From IMG/VR virus record IMGVR_UViG_3300046323_000360, positions 1-64,000 of that record: a DNA stretch of 64,000 bases. One strand, written 5' to 3'. Under the pieces are notes generated by a model. That model had not been told where the DNA came from and searched no databases. It was given only the letters and a program-made list of their open reading frames with translations. This stretch comes from a virus. Made by a program: the position numbers and the translations under genes. The stretch's first letter is position 1. Every line of letters begins with the position of its first letter. Of the stretch, positions 52,748-61,428 are shown in pieces.

Positions 52748-55650
52748 CTGCGGTTCTCGCTCTTCTCTACAACTTCAACCTGCTCATTACCATTTTCATC
52801 GATATAGAAGACAGCTAATCCAGGGGCTCCACCATCAGCAGCAGGCACCTCTTGAGTCTCAACTACGACTCCTAGGTAGTCTCCATTTGAGCCATAAAAA
52901 CTATCATTAGGCTGCAACTGGGTAACGTTTCCATCTACAGGAGCTGCTGGAGTAGCATCTGCAGCAGGAGTATTATCCACTGCTGGAGTAGCATCTGCAG
53001 CAGGGGTACCTGTATTTACTACAGGAGTTGCAGTGCTGCTATCACTAGTCTGAGTGCCACTAGAGTTAGCTGGCTTACCATTGCTTCCAAGGTATGGCTG
53101 GCTAGCATTAGGGTTAGCTGCATTAGGGTCAATAGGAGTGGTATCAGATGGCTTCTGCTCAGCAGGGGTTTCACCAGAACGCTTCTGGTTGAAGACATCT
53201 AGTGCTGGACCTAGCAGTGCTTTTCTTAGGGCTAGCTTCTCGTCCAGTTTTGCATTTGCAGTGTAGTTAGTTAGGTCTGGATTCCCGAACTCTGAGGTTG
53301 GACCAGCAGGGAACATATTACGAGTCTGTAGTAGATCTACAGAAGTACCATCAGCAAACTGCACACGAACTGTGTCGTGATACTGACCATTCTTACCGCT
53401 ACCAGCATTGAATGCAATAATCTGACCTACAGAGTGGTCTTTCTCATTAGGGAAGTAGACTACCTTATCGCCAAGCTTGGCAACAGTATTTCCATCTCCA
53501 TAGACATACGGGGTTCTGTTCACATCGCGAAGATCAACTTTGTTGCTCTTCATATACATGTCTAGAAGGTTTGCATAGGTGTGGAATCCCTTAGCATTAC
53601 TCTGACCAGCAAATCTAGATACAATACCCTTACGTAAGGTGTCAGTCAGAAGTTTACGTGAATCAGGGCTATCTGGCATTCTTCCAAGCAGCTGAGTAAT
53701 TCGCCACTTCATATCTTCGTAGTTCTTAGACTCTAGAGCATCCCAGAATGGTGATACCTGACCACGAAGTACGTTACCGAACTGGTAGCGTGGCTCACCG
53801 TCTGGACCAATACCAGTCTGCACCATGCTCATGTTAAGCTTACGGTCTGTTCCTTCTAGGAACTTACTAATATTTTCTTCAGGTGTTAGGAATGCCCAAC
53901 CGAACTTGTCGCTTCCCTTGCGGAAATACTTTAGACGTTGATTTAGGTCTTTATTAGGGCCAAAGTAAGTAGAGATTTCACGAGTAATCTTAGTTCCAGG
54001 TCTAGTCTCACCTAGAAGATGACCGCGCATCGTAAGAAGACCATTTCTCTTAGCAAAGATGCCAGCAAATGAGTCCTTATAGTCAGCTAGTTGGAAGTCC
54101 TTAACTTCACCAGTGGCTGCATCAGTAAATTTGTAGTGCTGTACAAACTGGTTTCCGTAAGTCCTAGATAGTCCCATCTCGAAGGCATACTTCTTACCAG
54201 TTACAGGGTCAGTCCACTCACTGCGCTCAAGGATGATCTTGTTGTTATCTCCCTGAACCTTAGCATCAGGGAACTTCTCTAGAATTGCGTTTACAATCGC
54301 ATTAGGATCCTGAATAATCTTCTTAGGGTTATTAGGGTCGCGAACTGGTTTACCGTTCTCGTCTAGTAGGGGGGTGTTTAGTTCTAGGTCGCGGAGAGCA
54401 TTATCATCTAGACCATTGGTGTTTAGGGCTACATCTCCACCGTCATCAATGCGACCCTTAGCCTTAGCAATCTCTGCTGCACTCTTCTTCTCTACTGGAG
54501 GGATAGTAGGGGCGGCCTTCTTAGGTGCAACAACAGTAGGGGTCTTCTTAGGGCTAGTTGACTTACCAAAGTGAGCCTTAACCTGGTCAAGAACTGCCTT
54601 AGCGTCATCTGAAGAAACATCTTCACCGTTGTCTAGTCTAGAGACTAGATCATCGAAGCTCTGCTTAACAGCAGGGTCAATGTTAGGGTCATTTGCAACC
54701 TGGTCAGCAAAGTTGTCAATCTGATCAACCTGAACCTTAGTAACTGACTTGGCTGCAGGAGTTGAAGCTGGAGCAGGAGCAGCCTTCTTAGGAGCAACAT
54801 TAAAGTTAGTGTTTGATGCAGCAATAGTCTTTGCTGTTGTACCATCTGCCTTAGTGAAGGTGATCTCAGAGCGACCGTTTCCTGCATCTTTGCTGGTTAC
54901 ATAAGTAACTATGTTGCCATTCTTGTCAACAATCTGGTCACCAGGATTAAGGTCAATAAGCTTCTTTGTCTTGGCTCCGCCATCGCTCGGCCCCTGCGCT
55001 GCATTGATTACTATATCAACGGTAGGAGTTCCACCGTTCATAGCGTCGTTCCATGCATTGGCTATTGCCTGATCATGGGAGTCACCTGGTGCAGCTGGTG
55101 TAGCTGGTGCAGGAGAACCATTAGCATCTGCAGCATCTCTAGCTTTACCTTCTGCAGAGTCTTTGTACTGAGACATCTCTTTACCCTCAGGGGTAGCAGT
55201 CCCGCCATCAGCTAGGTTTAGGTCACCAGGTGTGATGTCAGCAGTCTCTGTAGTTGCAAGATCCTGAGGCACAAGACCTCCAACATCATTACCAAACTTA
55301 TCTGCATTAGGGTCAATACCCTGAGACTTTAGATATTCAGCCGATAGCTGAGCCTTGATGGATTCCAAGCTATCAGAGTTAACGGCATAGACGCCATCTT
55401 TGAGATTAGGATTACCCTTAATGAGGATACGAGCCTGGTCTGCGCTACCAGTTGAACCAACAACCTTACCAATCGCGCTGAACTCTTCAACGGTTCCATC
55501 GGCACGGAGCTTCTTGAATAGAGCACGGGCTTCGGCACCCATCTCCATCCAACGCTTCTTGTGGTCACGAGGCTGGTGACGCCAGAAGCCCTTGTTAGCA
55601 CCATCGTTAAATCCGATACCCGCTACGATTGGGTCAAGTTCGTTGGACAT
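52738..55650 (-). CDS. Large virion-region protein, upstream partner of the frameshift
   Basis: The 970-residue product starts MSNELDPIVAGIGFNDGANK and has ordered segments (~1-130, ~400-780) separated by Pro/Ala/Thr linkers (APAPASTPAAKS, TPAADATPAVDNTPAADATP). Repeated short beta motifs (DQIVDKNGNIVTYVTS, DKVVYFPNEKDHSVGQIIAF, DYLGVVVETQEV) suggest SH3-like units. No catalytic motif is evident. It ends in SPK followed by TAA directly after the slippery heptamer. A palindrome and a terminator precede it, so it may have its own transcription start. A role as the particle-anchoring half of an ejected protein is inferred. Confidence 0.65.
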   Translation of the reverse strand: MSNELDPIVAGIGFNDGANKGFWRHQPRDHKKRWMEMGAEARALFKKLRADGTVEEFSAIGKVVGSTGSADQARILIKGNPNLKDGVYAVNSDSLESIKAQLSAEYLKSQGIDPNADKFGNDVGGLVPQDLATTETADITPGDLNLADGGTATPEGKEMSQYKDSAEGKARDAADANGSPAPATPAAPGDSHDQAIANAWNDAMNGGTPTVDIVINAAQGPSDGGAKTKKLIDLNPGDQIVDKNGNIVTYVTSKDAGNGRSEITFTKADGTTAKTIAASNTNFNVAPKKAAPAPASTPAAKSVTKVQVDQIDNFADQVANDPNIDPAVKQSFDDLVSRLDNGEDVSSDDAKAVLDQVKAHFGKSTSPKKTPTVVAPKKAAPTIPPVEKKSAAEIAKAKGRIDDGGDVALNTNGLDDNALRDLELNTPLLDENGKPVRDPNNPKKIIQDPNAIVNAILEKFPDAKVQGDNNKIILERSEWTDPVTGKKYAFEMGLSRTYGNQFVQHYKFTDAATGEVKDFQLADYKDSFAGIFAKRNGLLTMRGHLLGETRPGTKITREISTYFGPNKDLNQRLKYFRKGSDKFGWAFLTPEENISKFLEGTDRKLNMSMVQTGIGPDGEPRYQFGNVLRGQVSPFWDALESKNYEDMKWRITQLLGRMPDSPDSRKLLTDTLRKGIVSRFAGQSNAKGFHTYANLLDMYMKSNKVDLRDVNRTPYVYGDGNTVAKLGDKVVYFPNEKDHSVGQIIAFNAGSGKNGQYHDTVRVQFADGTSVDLLQTRNMFPAGPTSEFGNPDLTNYTANAKLDEKLALRKALLGPALDVFNQKRSGETPAEQKPSDTTPIDPNAANPNASQPYLGSNGKPANSSGTQTSDSSTATPVVNTGTPAADATPAVDNTPAADATPAAPVDGNVTQLQPNDSFYGSNGDYLGVVVETQEVPAADGGAPGLAVFYIDENGNEQVEVVEKSENRSPK

Positions 55651-55679
55651 ATGTATCCTCTACGTGATAATAGTAAATG

Positions 55680-55696
55680 AGTGCTAATAAAGCACT
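55680..55696. repeat. Palindrome upstream of the large virion gene
   Basis: AGTGCT-AATAA-AGCACT at 55680-55696 is a perfect 6-bp inverted repeat 30 bases before the start codon of the gene ending at 52738. On minus a TATAAA -10-like element is nearby with a weak -35. It may be an operator. Confidence 0.4.
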
Positions 55697-55742
55697 ATCT
55701 CAATTTTATAGAATAATTTGAATGTTGATTTGAGTGAAGCAG

Positions 55743-55777
55743 AAAAAACTGCCCTGCTTGGTGTAAACAGGGCAGTT
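55743..55777 (-). terminator. Rho-independent terminator after the Dps gene
   Basis: On minus, a perfect 10-bp stem AACTGCCCTG/CAGGGCAGTT with an 11-base loop is followed by TTTTTT (55748-55743). It is the clearest terminator in the structural region and separates the portal/Dps unit from the large virion gene. Confidence 0.9.
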
Positions 55778-55784
55778 AATTTAA

Positions 55785-56321
55785 CTACTTAAGACCTAGC
55801 GTAGCCTTTAGCTGCCAGTTCCACTTTTGGTGCATGTCGATGCGCTCTGCAAGGAAATTTGCAATACCCTGCTCATTGATTCCGTTAGCTACACTGAATG
55901 CGCTCTTTGCACAGCCAATTAGGTGACCATTCAGTTCGAATAATGACTCAATCATTTCCTTGGCGTAGCCGTCTTCAATACGTGCAATATCCTTGATACA
56001 GCTTAGAGCTTCAAAATCTCCTAGGAAATATGGAGCGTCATATCCGAGCTTAACTATGTTTTCTGCTAGAGGGTCAATAGCACCGTCCAGGTCTCCATAG
56101 ATCTCTGAGAAGAAAGCGTGCATCTCCTTGAAGTCTGGTCCAGTGACATTCCAGTGGTATCCCTGCGCAATGTGGCTGAGGGCTACAGTGTCAGCCAGTA
56201 GGTGCGCAAGACTTTCTGCAAGCTCAGCTTTAGGGCTAACCTCTGGAACAACTGATTCTTCTGTTTCATACTCCTGAATAGCATCTATATCAAACTCTGG
56301 AGCGTTTACTTCTTCATACAT
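55785..56321 (-). CDS. dps: Dps-like ferritin
   Basis: The 178-residue product has the Dps ferroxidase signature HWNVTGPDFKEMHAFFSEIYGD with following acidic residues, a GYDAPYFLGD loop and the four-helix pattern of Dps. An N-terminal acidic extension of ~30 residues is not typical. Dps proteins store iron, protect DNA from oxidants and form dodecamers. Here it is encoded between portal and virion genes and followed by a strong terminator, so it may be packaged or protect DNA during assembly; that is inference. Confidence 0.88.
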   Translation of the reverse strand: MYEEVNAPEFDIDAIQEYETEESVVPEVSPKAELAESLAHLLADTVALSHIAQGYHWNVTGPDFKEMHAFFSEIYGDLDGAIDPLAENIVKLGYDAPYFLGDFEALSCIKDIARIEDGYAKEMIESLFELNGHLIGCAKSAFSVANGINEQGIANFLAERIDMHQKWNWQLKATLGLK

Positions 56322-56322
56322 A

Positions 56323-58092
56323 TTATGCCTTTGGTTCTGCTAGAGCAGGGGCTTGCCCTGCGGGTGGGGTTGTGGATTGTCCTTCTGGAGCAGCAGCTGG
56401 CTGACCTTGTAGAGCCTGTGCAAGCTCTGGTGGAATCGGCGCTACTGAGTTCTGTTGCTGAATACTCTTAGTCATGTCCATAATCTCTGGAGCCACGGCG
56501 CTAAGCATTGCTTCTGTTAGGTCCGGGGTAATTGTCCCCTTATTGATAATCAAACGAAGAGCCAGTTCCTGAGGGGTTGGGGCATCTTGGTCTGAGAATC
56601 CGTGAGCACGTCTCCAGGTCTCGTAACTGACTGCAAGCTTGTCAAATCCAGCATCTGCATCAGCAGCGCGGTCATTACGAGTTGCTACAAGGCTTGGGTC
56701 ATACCAGATGTGGAGGCGGTTTACGCTCTCCTCTGGGTATCCGAGAGACTTAAGATATGGACGCAGGTATACAACTGTTAGAGCGTCAACAATCAAAAGC
56801 ATTAGAGGCTCGATGTGAGCCTTGTATAGACTCTCGTCAATCTGCATAGCATTTGAGTACTTAACATTGGCAAGTCCAGTAACGATGTCTTTTGGAACAT
56901 CAAGACCCTGCATAATGCGCTCAAGAACTCGATCAGCACGAGCAACTAGGTTCTCATCGAATGAACGCTCGAACTTGAACTGCTTAATCTTGTCACCAAG
57001 TTCTGCAGGTCCACGAATAATAAGTGGAACTACGGCGCTTGCTGAGTCTTCATCCTTAATCGGAGTGGTCATTGCATCGATAAGCTGGTCTTCAAAGTCA
57101 TCAGCGGCTTCTTCAGTATTGTAGACCTCGTTGTAATTACCCTCTTCATCGTAAGGGTAGTCAGGGTCAGGAGAAGATGCAACGCTTAGACCGTCCGGAA
57201 GGTAAAGAGCTCCAGCGTTGAGGCGTGAACGTGCAGTGGCACGGAAGGTGCGGTTAAGTAGAAGTAGTTCAGCGCAGAGGTCTAGTAGACCGCGTAGCGA
57301 GCTGTCAGCCTCCTGGCTGTAGCGTGGGTGCGCCTTCCAGACGCGACCAATAAATGCGTCTTTAGGGAGTCGAATTGATCCAATAGATCCACTTCCCAGA
57401 CCGGAAGTTCCAGAAGATACTTCACGGCGAGGAACAATAACATAGTTACCTTTAGAGTCGATCTGAAGTTCATCAGTTGATCTCATGTCCCAGGTTTCTG
57501 GGAGCTGAGAGCCAATACGCTCTGGAATCTGAACTAGGTAGCATTCACCAGTAACCTGCAGGTTTAGTGCAGCATCCTTAAGAAGACCTGGCTGACCACC
57601 GTAAGCACTGCTAAGACGGTTTAGTGCACGCTCTGCAGCAGCTCCTAGGTCTGAATCAATAACTGTTGACTTATCAACTGGAATAGGTGCTTCAGCTGAA
57701 CTCTCTACAACAGCAGTGTAAAGACGAATGCGTGAGACAACGCTGGCAACTAGGTTGAAGGCGTATTTGATTTCACCAATTGCGTCGTAGTATTCCCACG
57801 CCTCTGACTGCCAGCTAGATGCAGCTGACTGACGACGTGCCTTGAAAAGCTGAGCTTCCTGAGGGTCACCAATTTTAATTTGAACTGCAGCAGCTGTCAG
57901 TGGACGTGGTGCGTTAAAAGCTTGAGGTTCTGCATATACGATTCCGAAAGAATCTACAGATACACCAGGAGCAACCTGAGTGCGGTTAGTTCCAGCAGAT
58001 GCAGCACTGGCACGGAGTCTACCGTTTCCGTTAGAAACGTTACGGTTGTTGTTACCGTTTCCGTTATTAGAGTTACGTCTAAAGATACCCAA
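56323..58092 (-). CDS. Portal protein
   Basis: The 589-residue product follows the terminase region and starts at TTG 58092 with GGGAG upstream. After an Asn/Gly-rich N-terminus it has portal-type segments: YDAIGEIKYAFNLVASVVSR, LLNRTFRATARSRLNAGALY, MQGLDVPKDIVTGLANVKYS and the C-terminal PTPQELALRLIINKG. The wing, stem and crown order is consistent with siphovirus portals. It docks the terminase and the head-tail adaptor. It is not fused to a MuF domain. Confidence 0.88.
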   Translation of the reverse strand: MGIFRRNSNNGNGNNNRNVSNGNGRLRASAASAGTNRTQVAPGVSVDSFGIVYAEPQAFNAPRPLTAAAVQIKIGDPQEAQLFKARRQSAASSWQSEAWEYYDAIGEIKYAFNLVASVVSRIRLYTAVVESSAEAPIPVDKSTVIDSDLGAAAERALNRLSSAYGGQPGLLKDAALNLQVTGECYLVQIPERIGSQLPETWDMRSTDELQIDSKGNYVIVPRREVSSGTSGLGSGSIGSIRLPKDAFIGRVWKAHPRYSQEADSSLRGLLDLCAELLLLNRTFRATARSRLNAGALYLPDGLSVASSPDPDYPYDEEGNYNEVYNTEEAADDFEDQLIDAMTTPIKDEDSASAVVPLIIRGPAELGDKIKQFKFERSFDENLVARADRVLERIMQGLDVPKDIVTGLANVKYSNAMQIDESLYKAHIEPLMLLIVDALTVVYLRPYLKSLGYPEESVNRLHIWYDPSLVATRNDRAADADAGFDKLAVSYETWRRAHGFSDQDAPTPQELALRLIINKGTITPDLTEAMLSAVAPEIMDMTKSIQQQNSVAPIPPELAQALQGQPAAAPEGQSTTPPAGQAPALAEPKA

Positions 58093-58123
58093 GGGTATTC
58101 GTTCTCCCTGCTTGCGAGGCGGG

Positions 58124-58417
58124 CTAGTCTAACTTATTAGAAATTAGCCCTATAACCGCTGATATGGACAGTACTAATGATACCACATACATTACTGCTG
58201 GTACTAAGAAATACCCTACAGCAAACAATATGGATACATACATTCCAAAGCACCAGTTACAGGTAATCAGATAGCCGAGGAAGGTATTTGGAGGGAACTT
58301 AGACCAGATCTTCTGGCGTAGAGGTTCTGTAATAGCGTCGGTTGTTATTAAACGCGTTAGTCTAAACGCCCCTAAGGATAGAAGCAGAAAAAGAAAAGGG
58401 TCTATTACGGGAAGCAT
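58124..58417 (-). CDS. DUF1360-like membrane protein
   Basis: The 97-residue protein has a pattern typical of DUF1360: LGAFRLTRLITTDAITEPLR, a CNWCFGMYV segment and two hydrophobic helices at the C-terminus, with a further hydrophobic start. It is a small integral membrane protein. Its place between packaging and portal genes is common in actinophages. The function of the family is not established. Confidence 0.65.
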   Translation of the reverse strand: MLPVIDPFLFLLLSLGAFRLTRLITTDAITEPLRQKIWSKFPPNTFLGYLITCNWCFGMYVSILFAVGYFLVPAVMYVVSLVLSISAVIGLISNKLD

Positions 58418-58426
58418 CTTTACAGT

Positions 58427-58792
58427 CTACCCCTTTATGGAGGTTACAGTCTTGTATGGATTCCATCCGCGTAGACGTGAACCGCAACCGCAGTTTTCAT
58501 CTTTTTTGAAAGCTACCATTTTTCCAGTGTCCGTAATGACTCGGTGGTCATCTGCCTTTGAGACTGGCTGGTAATAGTTCTCTCTTGTGTAAGTTTCCAT
58601 GAACGCAATTACTGGACCTTGAGGACTATCGATAGCAATGAAGATATCTGTTTCGGTCATAACAACGCGAGCTGTTTGAACGTAGGTTGCACCTTTAGTA
58701 GGTGGGTCGGATTTGAGTAGGTCAATAGTCTCTAGTTCTCCGGGAGCAATGATTGCAACGTGTGCAGGGAAAACATCTACAGTGATTCGCAT
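58427..58792 (-). CDS. Hypothetical protein downstream of TerL
   Basis: The 121-residue product (MRITVDVFPAHVAIIAPGEL...) has a beta-rich pattern with alternating hydrophobics, and a Cys pair CGC plus NPYKTV at the C-terminus. It begins on the TerL stop (TAATG), so it is translated with the terminase. I recognise no family. An assembly or packaging accessory is plausible. Confidence 0.45.
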   Translation of the reverse strand: MRITVDVFPAHVAIIAPGELETIDLLKSDPPTKGATYVQTARVVMTETDIFIAIDSPQGPVIAFMETYTRENYYQPVSKADDHRVITDTGKMVAFKKDENCGCGSRLRGWNPYKTVTSIKG

Positions 58793-61239
58793 TATCGTAC
58801 TCGGAAGATTCCGCCACCGCGGTTTGGATTCTGAATTCCAATCTTGCGGTCTGACATAGACTTGGCTCTTATTTTTCCTCCGCTAAATCCGGCAGGTGGT
58901 TTGATGAGCAGAGCTGTGAGTGCGTGAACAAGTGCATCAACTCGGTCAGGAGATTTTCCTTCTCCTGGAACCCAGCTGATCATCTGAGACTCTAGATCAG
59001 CAATGTGTCCAACATGGTGAACGCGTCCCTGCTCGTAGGCAAGAGTGATAGGTTCTGCACGCAGTGCCTTACCTTGCTTTGAGTGGACTTCAAGAACCTT
59101 AATGGTCGGGTCAATAGTGTTGATTGCATTGCGAACCAGGGCTCCACCCTGGTTAACCTCGGCAACAACCGGGCAGCCCCACTTGCGTGCCATCTTTACA
59201 ACCTGCTCTGCCCAGACAGTCGGGGAGCCTAGAATCGACGCGTCTTCTAGCACCCAGGCGTTTCGCTTATATAAGTCGTGCTCTGCGGTAGACGCAACTA
59301 CAACAATTCCGCATTCGTCACGTGGGTTTTCAGCAACCGAAGGGTCAACGCCGATAACTCGTAGAGGTGTGGAGAATGGGTACATAGACTCTCGTCCAGC
59401 TTCAATCATCTCTTCAGTCCAGAGAGCGCCTTCCATGGCTTCAAGCATTTCTCCGTAGAGCTCCTGGCGAGCTAGAGAGGTTCCTTGGTAGACACCAAGC
59501 ATGGTATCCATATAGGCACCAGATAGGTTACCTGCGTTGTCCATCGTAGAACCGCGAGTAATAACAACTCGGTCTGTGCGGGACTCTTCAATAAGTTTGT
59601 AGAGAAGCGGAGTACGCTTCGGGGTAGTAGTTACCAGAATCTTTGGGTGAGCTCCAAGACGAGTACCAACACGCAAGTTATCAAATGCGGTCATACCTGC
59701 GGCATCAGGGGTCTGACGCCAGGCTGCAATTTCGTCCCCCCATGCGTGGGTGTTAGATGTAGGAATCATACCTTCACCTGCTAAGTATAGGTGGCTCTCG
59801 GAGTCAACGGTGATACAGCGCATAAGAACTGGAGAGATAGGATCAATTGAAATAATCGAGTGCTCAGTCGCTTGATAAGTCCAAGTATATCTAGCCTTAG
59901 CAACCTTACGTGGATTCCTAGCAAGCGGAATAGTAGAATTTACCTGAACATACCAAGACTGCTTATCATCTTGGACTCCACGTCGGCTACGAGGTTTTCT
60001 CTTATAAATCTTAGGAACCAGACCGAGACTTCTAGCTATCTCAGCGTAGCCGTCGATAAGATTTTTATTAGTGTTATAGAACCTAAATGCCCCGCTAGGC
60101 TCGACTCCGCCATCTGAATCTGTCATACCTTGCAGCAATGCAAGTCTTTCTTCTGGTGTTGATTTTAGGTATAAGTCAGGGATGTGCTTATTACCGTAGA
60201 GTCCCATCTTGCGCCACGCGCCGATAAGCCCTGGTGCCCAGACATGGTCTTTATTCTTATCCTCGCCAGAAATACCAGCGGCTGCTAATTCAGAGAATAA
60301 CCACTCTTTATCTTCAGAACTAGTTGCAATATAGCTAGGGGCCTTGCTTGCACCGTCGCCTAGAATGATTCCAAGAACCCAAGGGTCAATTGGTAGAGGG
60401 ACGTCATTTGGTGAATATTGAATAGCCCCTGTTGAAGGAATGTAAAGGCGTCTACCTAGATTTGCTAATAGTTGATTTGTATCTTTAACCTGGTGATTCT
60501 TAGACTCTCTACCGAAAGGCTGCGTGGCCCAAGTGTCGGGAATGTTTCCGCCAAAGTGAGTAGTCACATAACGAAGGTCAGTCTGTGTAAGGACCTTCCA
60601 GCGATGCTTGCCATCAGCATCAATGTGAGTCCCATTTGAAAAGTTAAGTCGGTAGCTATCAACTGCAAGGTCAATCTCATGCACCGCTGTTACTGTGCAA
60701 GGATTTCCAAGTTCATCAAAAACTTTATCGCCAACCTTTAAATCGCCCATGGTAGTCCAACCCGAGGGGGTAGGGATAGGAGTTGCAATATCTAAACGAA
60801 ACTGCGGACCACGGAGCGAGTCTGGCTCGTCAGCAGTGAATAGGGTGGCAGTATTTCCATTAGGCCAGGTTAGACGTCTCTTAGAGGGCTCGTATAGAGG
60901 TTTCTCTGATGGAGGCGTGACATTCATAATGCCAGATTCACCTTCAACGATAACGTCACGGACGTCTGCAGCAGTACGGGCAACAAGTGCGAAACGGCGT
61001 TGGCCCGTATTGGTGTACTTAGCCTGCTCTCTAACCCATTCCGAGGCTAGACGAGTTTTACCAAAACCACGTCCCGCAAGGACGAGCCAGATATTCCAGT
61101 CGCCTGCAGGAGCTTGCTGCTCTGGACGCCCCCAGATACTCCAGTCCCAGAGTAGATGTTCTGGATCCATTTCAGAAAGAGCAATAGCCCGCTCCTCCGG
61201 TGAGAGAAGAGCGAGTTGCTCCATAATACTTTTTCCCAT
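58792..61239 (-). CDS. terL: Terminase large subunit interrupted by an intein
   Basis: The 815-residue precursor has an ATPase with Walker A VLAGRGFGKT (K61) and the adenine-binding region, then an intein (residues 148-496) before the Walker B AWGDEIAAW (502-503). The nuclease domain has catalytic Asp residues in RVIGVDPSVAENPRDE and near PDRVDALVHALTALL. Removal of the intein gives a mature enzyme of 466 residues, a normal TerL size. It packages DNA into the prohead. The upstream neighbours are a 59-codon gene and a probable TerS. Confidence 0.93.
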   Translation of the reverse strand: MGKSIMEQLALLSPEERAIALSEMDPEHLLWDWSIWGRPEQQAPAGDWNIWLVLAGRGFGKTRLASEWVREQAKYTNTGQRRFALVARTAADVRDVIVEGESGIMNVTPPSEKPLYEPSKRRLTWPNGNTATLFTADEPDSLRGPQFRLDIATPIPTPSGWTTMGDLKVGDKVFDELGNPCTVTAVHEIDLAVDSYRLNFSNGTHIDADGKHRWKVLTQTDLRYVTTHFGGNIPDTWATQPFGRESKNHQVKDTNQLLANLGRRLYIPSTGAIQYSPNDVPLPIDPWVLGIILGDGASKAPSYIATSSEDKEWLFSELAAAGISGEDKNKDHVWAPGLIGAWRKMGLYGNKHIPDLYLKSTPEERLALLQGMTDSDGGVEPSGAFRFYNTNKNLIDGYAEIARSLGLVPKIYKRKPRSRRGVQDDKQSWYVQVNSTIPLARNPRKVAKARYTWTYQATEHSIISIDPISPVLMRCITVDSESHLYLAGEGMIPTSNTHAWGDEIAAWRQTPDAAGMTAFDNLRVGTRLGAHPKILVTTTPKRTPLLYKLIEESRTDRVVITRGSTMDNAGNLSGAYMDTMLGVYQGTSLARQELYGEMLEAMEGALWTEEMIEAGRESMYPFSTPLRVIGVDPSVAENPRDECGIVVVASTAEHDLYKRNAWVLEDASILGSPTVWAEQVVKMARKWGCPVVAEVNQGGALVRNAINTIDPTIKVLEVHSKQGKALRAEPITLAYEQGRVHHVGHIADLESQMISWVPGEGKSPDRVDALVHALTALLIKPPAGFSGGKIRAKSMSDRKIGIQNPNRGGGIFRVR
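59752..60798 (-). other. Class 3 intein with LAGLIDADG homing endonuclease, in TerL
   Basis: The 349-residue intein spans R148 to N496. Its first residue is Arg, so the usual N-terminal Cys/Ser nucleophile is absent. The class 3 triplet is present: W214 (KHRWK), C475 (VLMRC, block F) and T494 (PTSN, block G). The end is N496 with T497 as the +1 residue, and S495 replaces the usual penultimate His. Two LAGLIDADG motifs occur at 288-296 (VLGIILGDG) and ~368-377 (LLQGMTDSDG). Confidence 0.85.
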
Positions 61240-61248
61240 ATAACTATT

Positions 61249-61428
61249 CTACCTCTTGCTCTTGGAGAGCTCATAAATTTTGGTTCCCGCGTAGAGGTCT
61301 ATGGTAGTGGTGCCGTTTGCTTTATTATTCAGCACCACTCCATATCGACTCATACCTTGAAAACTGGATATACGTCCGTAGGGGAACTTAACTAGCGTGA
61401 TCCCTACGCAACGTAATAAACGCCGCAT
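61249..61428 (-). CDS. Hidden 59-residue basic protein between TerS and TerL
   Basis: This ORF was found in a gap. Its ATG (61428-61426) overlaps the stop of the upstream gene as TAATG, and it ends ten bases before the TerL start. The product begins MRRLLRCVGITLVKFPYGRI and is basic with alternating strands (KANGTTTIDLYAGTKIYE). The tight spacing on both sides supports a real gene. The function is unknown; a terminase accessory is plausible. Confidence 0.6.
   Translation of the reverse strand: MRRLLRCVGITLVKFPYGRISSFQGMSRYGVVLNNKANGTTTIDLYAGTKIYELSKSKR

Noticed and set aside
52726-52753. CCGCAGCCC/GGGCTGCGG inverted repeat as a rho-independent terminator
   Set aside because: No U-tract follows the stem, the reading frame continues through it, and its 5' arm overlaps the slippery heptamer, so a recoding role fits better.
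60695-61243. Plus-strand ORF opposite the terminase start
   Set aside because: The minus strand carries clear TerL motifs here; the plus frame has no recognisable domain or ribosome site.
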